Assembly (NCBI GenBank): GCA_036389485.1
Contig: DASVPR010000034.1
Span: 1-42,456, forward strand
Length of the DNA stretch: 42,456 bases
Direction: 5' to 3'
From: CADCVT01 sp036389485
Lineage (GTDB): Bacteria > Actinomycetota > Thermoleophilia > Solirubrobacterales > Solirubrobacteraceae
Made by a program: the position numbers and the translations under genes. A model generated the notes under the pieces. That model searched no databases. It was not told where the DNA came from and was given only the letters and a program-made list of their open reading frames with translations. Below, one piece after another: positions 39,957 through 42,456 of the stretch. How positions within the stretch are numbered: the first letter of the stretch is position 1; every line of letters starts with the position of its first letter.

Positions 39957-41092
39957 CCGGAGTGTCAGGCCGTGCCGGGGTCGTCCTGCGGGCGCTCGCC
40001 GCACAGGCGCGCACGCCGCCGCCCCCGCGGCCGGAGCGCCTGGACCTGCGGCCGTGCGCGGCGGCGCTGGAGGCCGCGGGCGCGCGGGCGGCGGTCGTGC
40101 GCGTCGGGGCGCGCGCGAAGCCTTGGACGGCCGCCGGCCTGGAGATCGAGGACGGCGCCGCGGTCACGTGGCTCGCGCACGGCGACTCGTGGCTGCTAAG
40201 CCGCCGCGGGCCGCACCTCGAGGCGGCGCTTCAGCTCCGCGTGCGGACCGGCGGGGCCCCGCCCTCGCTGCAGGGCACCGGTCCGACCCACACCGAGGCG
40301 GCGCCGCGCGGCGGGCCGGTCGAGCTGTGCTGCCTGTTCCCGGCGGAGTTCGACGGGCCCGAGGAGCGGCTGGTCCATGACCGCCAGATGCCGCGCTGGG
40401 CGGCGGGCGGCGGGTTCGACGTCGTCGTGGCCGCCTGGCCTCGCGAGGCGGAGGTCGCGGCGGGCATCGCGCGCGCGGCGGAGAGCGACCCGACGGGTCT
40501 CTGCCGTCGGGAGGCCGATCGGCTCGCCGACCCGGTGGTCGCGCCGCCGGGCTGGGAGGCGCACGAGAACCTCGCGCTCCTCGGCCTGCACGCCCGGCGC
40601 GACGAGGAGATCGCGGTCCGGAGCGAGGGGCGGGTCGAGATCGTCTGCCACGACGCGCGGATGCCGCTCACCGACGACCTCGTCCTGCGGTGGCGCTGGC
40701 GGGTCGGCGAGCTGCCCTCGCGCGACGCCGAGCACACCCTGCTCACGCACGACTACACCTCGATCGCCGTCGAGTTCGACGACGGCCAGGACCTGACGTA
40801 CTACTGGAGCGCCGCGCTCCCGCCGGAGACCTCCTATCGCTGCCCGCTGCCGCACTGGCGCCGCCGCGAGACGCACCTCGTCGTCCGGAGCGGCCCCGAC
40901 GGCCTCGGCGAGTGGCGGAGCGAGGAGCGCCGCATCGCGCCCGACCACGCGAAGGCGATCGGAGGCGCACGCCCCCGCGAGGTCGTCCGCGTCTGGCTCA
41001 TCGCGACGACCATCGTCCAGCGCCGCGAGGCCCGCAGCGCCTACGCCGACATCGAGTTCGCGGGCGGCGGCACGACGCTCCGCGTCCTCTGA
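39953..41092 (+). CDS. DUF3047-like protein coupled to the KAP NTPase
   Basis: 379-residue protein. The C-terminal 180 residues resemble DUF3047 (VLRWRWRVGELPSRDAEH, HDYTSIAVEFDDGQDL, YYWSAALPP, WRSEERRIAPDHAKAIG, RVWLIAT...AYADIEF), a beta-rich domain with no assigned function. The N-terminal half (LRPCAAALEAAGARAAVVRVGARAKPW split by segments, and CCLFPAEFDGPEERLVHD) is not recognised. No signal peptide or membrane helix is seen. GGAGGGG precedes the ATG, which overlaps the NTPase stop, so the two proteins are probably made together and may act together. In other contexts DUF3047 is often exported, which would not fit here without a signal peptide. Confidence 0.65.
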   Translation: MTGVSGRAGVVLRALAAQARTPPPPRPERLDLRPCAAALEAAGARAAVVRVGARAKPWTAAGLEIEDGAAVTWLAHGDSWLLSRRGPHLEAALQLRVRTGGAPPSLQGTGPTHTEAAPRGGPVELCCLFPAEFDGPEERLVHDRQMPRWAAGGGFDVVVAAWPREAEVAAGIARAAESDPTGLCRREADRLADPVVAPPGWEAHENLALLGLHARRDEEIAVRSEGRVEIVCHDARMPLTDDLVLRWRWRVGELPSRDAEHTLLTHDYTSIAVEFDDGQDLTYYWSAALPPETSYRCPLPHWRRRETHLVVRSGPDGLGEWRSEERRIAPDHAKAIGGARPREVVRVWLIATTIVQRREARSAYADIEFAGGGTTLRVL

Positions 41093-41128
41093 CCTCACGG
41101 AACGCCCCGACGAGGCGTTGAACGTCGC

Positions 41129-42085
41129 GTGTACACCCTGATCGGCGCCGACGCGAAGCCGTACGCGAGCCGGACGCCCGGGACGCTCGGCGGGCACCGG
41201 CGGAACAAGGGCTACGGGCGACTGGATTGCCCGGCGGCGCTGCGGTGGATCGCGAAGGGGCACTACGTGCGTCATCGCGTGTTCTTCGCCGACGAGCCGA
41301 CGGCGCTGGCGGCCGGCTACCGGCCGTGCGCGACGTGCCTTCCGGAGCGGTACGCCGCGTGGAAGGCGGGGCGGATGGAGGTCGAGCTGCGCCCGCGCGC
41401 GCCGTTCGACGCCGACCACCTGCTGGGCTTCCTTGCGGCGCGCGCGGTGCCGCACGTGGAGGTGGTCGAGCGCCGCGTCTACCGGCGGGCGGACGTCGAG
41501 CTGGAGCTCGGGCGGCGGCGCGTCGTCGCGCGGCTCGCCGGCGACGTCCACGACGGCGTGCGAAGGGTGCGGCGGGTGCTCGACCTCGACGCCGACATGA
41601 GCGCCGTCCGCAGAGTGCTCGGGCCGCTGGCGGCGGCGCGGCCCGGCATCCGCAACGTCGGCGCCTTCGACGCCGAGGAGATCGCGATCCGCGCCGTGGT
41701 CGGGCAGCAGGTCTCGGTCGCCGGCGCACGGACCGTGCTCGGCCGGCTCGCGGAGCGGTACGGCGAGCGGGTCGACGGCGGCGACGGCGTCACCCGGCGC
41801 TTCCCGCGGGCGTCGGCGATGGCCGGCGAGACGCTTCCGATGCCGCGAAGCCGCGCGCGGGCGCTGGCGGCGCTGGCGACCGCCGACTTCGCGCGGCTCA
41901 CCGAAGTGCCGGGGATCGGCCCGTGGACCGCCGACTACGTCCGCATGCGGCTGGGCGACCCGGACGTCCTCCTCGCCACCGACCTCGTCGTCAGGCGCGC
42001 GCTGGAGCGGCGTGGGACGGACGGTGACGAGTGGAGGCCATGTCGCTCGTACGCGACCCACCAGTTGTGGGCGTCAACGACCTGA
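41129..42085 (+). CDS. Ada zinc-domain / AlkA fusion DNA glycosylase
   Basis: 318-residue protein for alkylated-base repair. Residues 25-80 are an Ada-type metal-binding domain (RLDCPAALRWIAKGHYVRHR, GYRPCATCLPERY; Cys34, Cys67, Cys70). Residues 85-160 are an AlkA N-terminal domain, and 178-300 a HhH-GPD glycosylase core with VVGQQVSVAGA, the hairpin PGIGPWTADY (261-270) and catalytic Asp285 in ATDLVVRRAL. The end WRPCRSYATHQLW is the normal AlkA tail, so the gene is complete. The AraC-type helix-turn-helix found in many Ada-AlkA proteins is absent. The GTG at 41129 lacks a ribosome site. The 3' end overlaps dut by 12 bases, convergently. Confidence 0.88.
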   Translation: MYTLIGADAKPYASRTPGTLGGHRRNKGYGRLDCPAALRWIAKGHYVRHRVFFADEPTALAAGYRPCATCLPERYAAWKAGRMEVELRPRAPFDADHLLGFLAARAVPHVEVVERRVYRRADVELELGRRRVVARLAGDVHDGVRRVRRVLDLDADMSAVRRVLGPLAAARPGIRNVGAFDAEEIAIRAVVGQQVSVAGARTVLGRLAERYGERVDGGDGVTRRFPRASAMAGETLPMPRSRARALAALATADFARLTEVPGIGPWTADYVRMRLGDPDVLLATDLVVRRALERRGTDGDEWRPCRSYATHQLWASTT

Positions 42086-42456
42086 GGACCCGAAGCCTCC
42101 CTCGCCCCGCTCGGTCGCCGACAGCTCGGAGACCACCTCGACGGGCGGCGCCGCGAACGGCACCACCAGCAGCTGCGCGATGCGGTCGCCGGCGTCGGCC
42201 GAGAACTCCTCCGCGGAGTGGTTGATCAACACGACCTTGACCTCGCCGCGGTAGTTCGGGTCGATCAGGCCGGGGCCGTTGACGACGCCGACGCCGTGCC
42301 GCGCGGCGAGCCCCGAGCGTGGCAGCACCAGGCCGCAGCAGCCCGCGGGAAGAGCGACGGCGATCCCGGTCGGCACCAGCCGCCGCTCGCCCGGCGCCAG
42401 GGTGAACCCCTCCACGCACCGCAGGTCGTAGGCCGCGTCGCCCGAGCGCACCCGCT
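42074..42456 (-). CDS. dut: dUTPase (5' end outside window)
   Basis: Trimeric dUTP diphosphatase that removes dUTP and supplies dUMP for dTMP synthesis. Motif order: I in GDAAYDLRC, II in PRSGLAARHGVG, III in GLIDPNYRGEVKVVLINH, IV in DRIAQLLVVP and V in GEGGFGSSGR at the C terminus, so all five dUTPase motifs are present. The frame is open to the window edge at 42456 and the first conserved residues lie right at the edge, so the start is beyond it; the GTG at 42451 is probably internal. It converges with the AlkA gene with a 12-base overlap. Confidence 0.95.
   Translation of the reverse strand, partial: RVRSGDAAYDLRCVEGFTLAPGERRLVPTGIAVALPAGCCGLVLPRSGLAARHGVGVVNGPGLIDPNYRGEVKVVLINHSAEEFSADAGDRIAQLLVVPFAAPPVEVVSELSATERGEGGFGSSGR

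Overview
The window is 42.4 kb of very GC-rich, gene-dense chromosomal DNA. Gene content and order fit a high-GC actinobacterium. My best guess is class Thermoleophilia (Solirubrobacterales-like), inferred from: the recA-recX-rny-miaB...miaA-dapF core order, the actinobacterial succinylase-type lysine/DAP genes, an Rv2578c-type radical SAM protein, many GTG/TTG starts, probable leaderless mRNAs, and numerous secreted proteins with Arg-rich beta-domain tails. No tRNA, rRNA, CRISPR array, insertion sequence or integrase was seen. The only clear mobile element is an intein.

Layout. (1) 1-4.9 kb: core genes recA (5' end cut by the window), recX, rny, miaB and a small downstream ORF. (2) 4.9-6.3 kb, minus: a GNAT acetyltransferase and two tandem secreted Cys-containing paralogues. 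(3) 6.36-8.5 kb: an SOS (LexA-type) box overlapping the start of a radical SAM/SPL-like gene, which carries a full-length LAGLIDADG intein inside its [4Fe-4S] cysteine motif. (4) 8.6-12.4 kb: SDR and FIST proteins (minus) facing away from miaA-dapF (plus). (5) 12.3-19 kb: a frameshifted zinc metallopeptidase, a secreted PHP-domain protein, dapD, dapC-dapE and a DUF429 protein. (6) 19-27 kb: a secretome stretch with an RTX-repeat/PKD protein, a beta-propeller, a cupin-SRPBCC fusion and a secreted lipase-like hydrolase. (7) 27.2-30.4 kb: a TetR regulator with a clear promoter/operator, an MGT-type glycosyltransferase and hflX. (8) 30.4-35.5 kb: a small membrane protein, the copper-type genes ycnI and copCD, and a GH10 xylanase. 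(9) 35.5-37.6 kb: a divergent TetR / Baeyer-Villiger monooxygenase pair with tandem operators between them. (10) 37.6-42.4 kb: a membrane KAP-type NTPase coupled to a DUF3047-like protein, an Ada(Zn)-AlkA fusion glycosylase, and dut (5' end beyond the window).

How the genes work together. Four genes of the succinylase DAP branch (dapD, dapC, dapE, dapF) lie within 7 kb on alternating strands and should make meso-DAP for lysine and peptidoglycan. However, DapF has Ser at both positions where the family has its catalytic Cys. miaA and miaB make the ms2i6A37 tRNA modification. DNA maintenance recurs: recA/recX, an SOS-box radical SAM gene, AlkA and dUTPase.

The most striking observation is the coincidence of a LexA-type box over the start codon with an intein that splits the iron-sulfur motif of the radical SAM enzyme. 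Enzyme output would then depend on both SOS induction and protein splicing. Other points of interest are the Cys-less DapF, the KAP-NTPase/DUF3047 pair, the uncharacterised secreted paralogue pair and two well-defined TetR operator regions.
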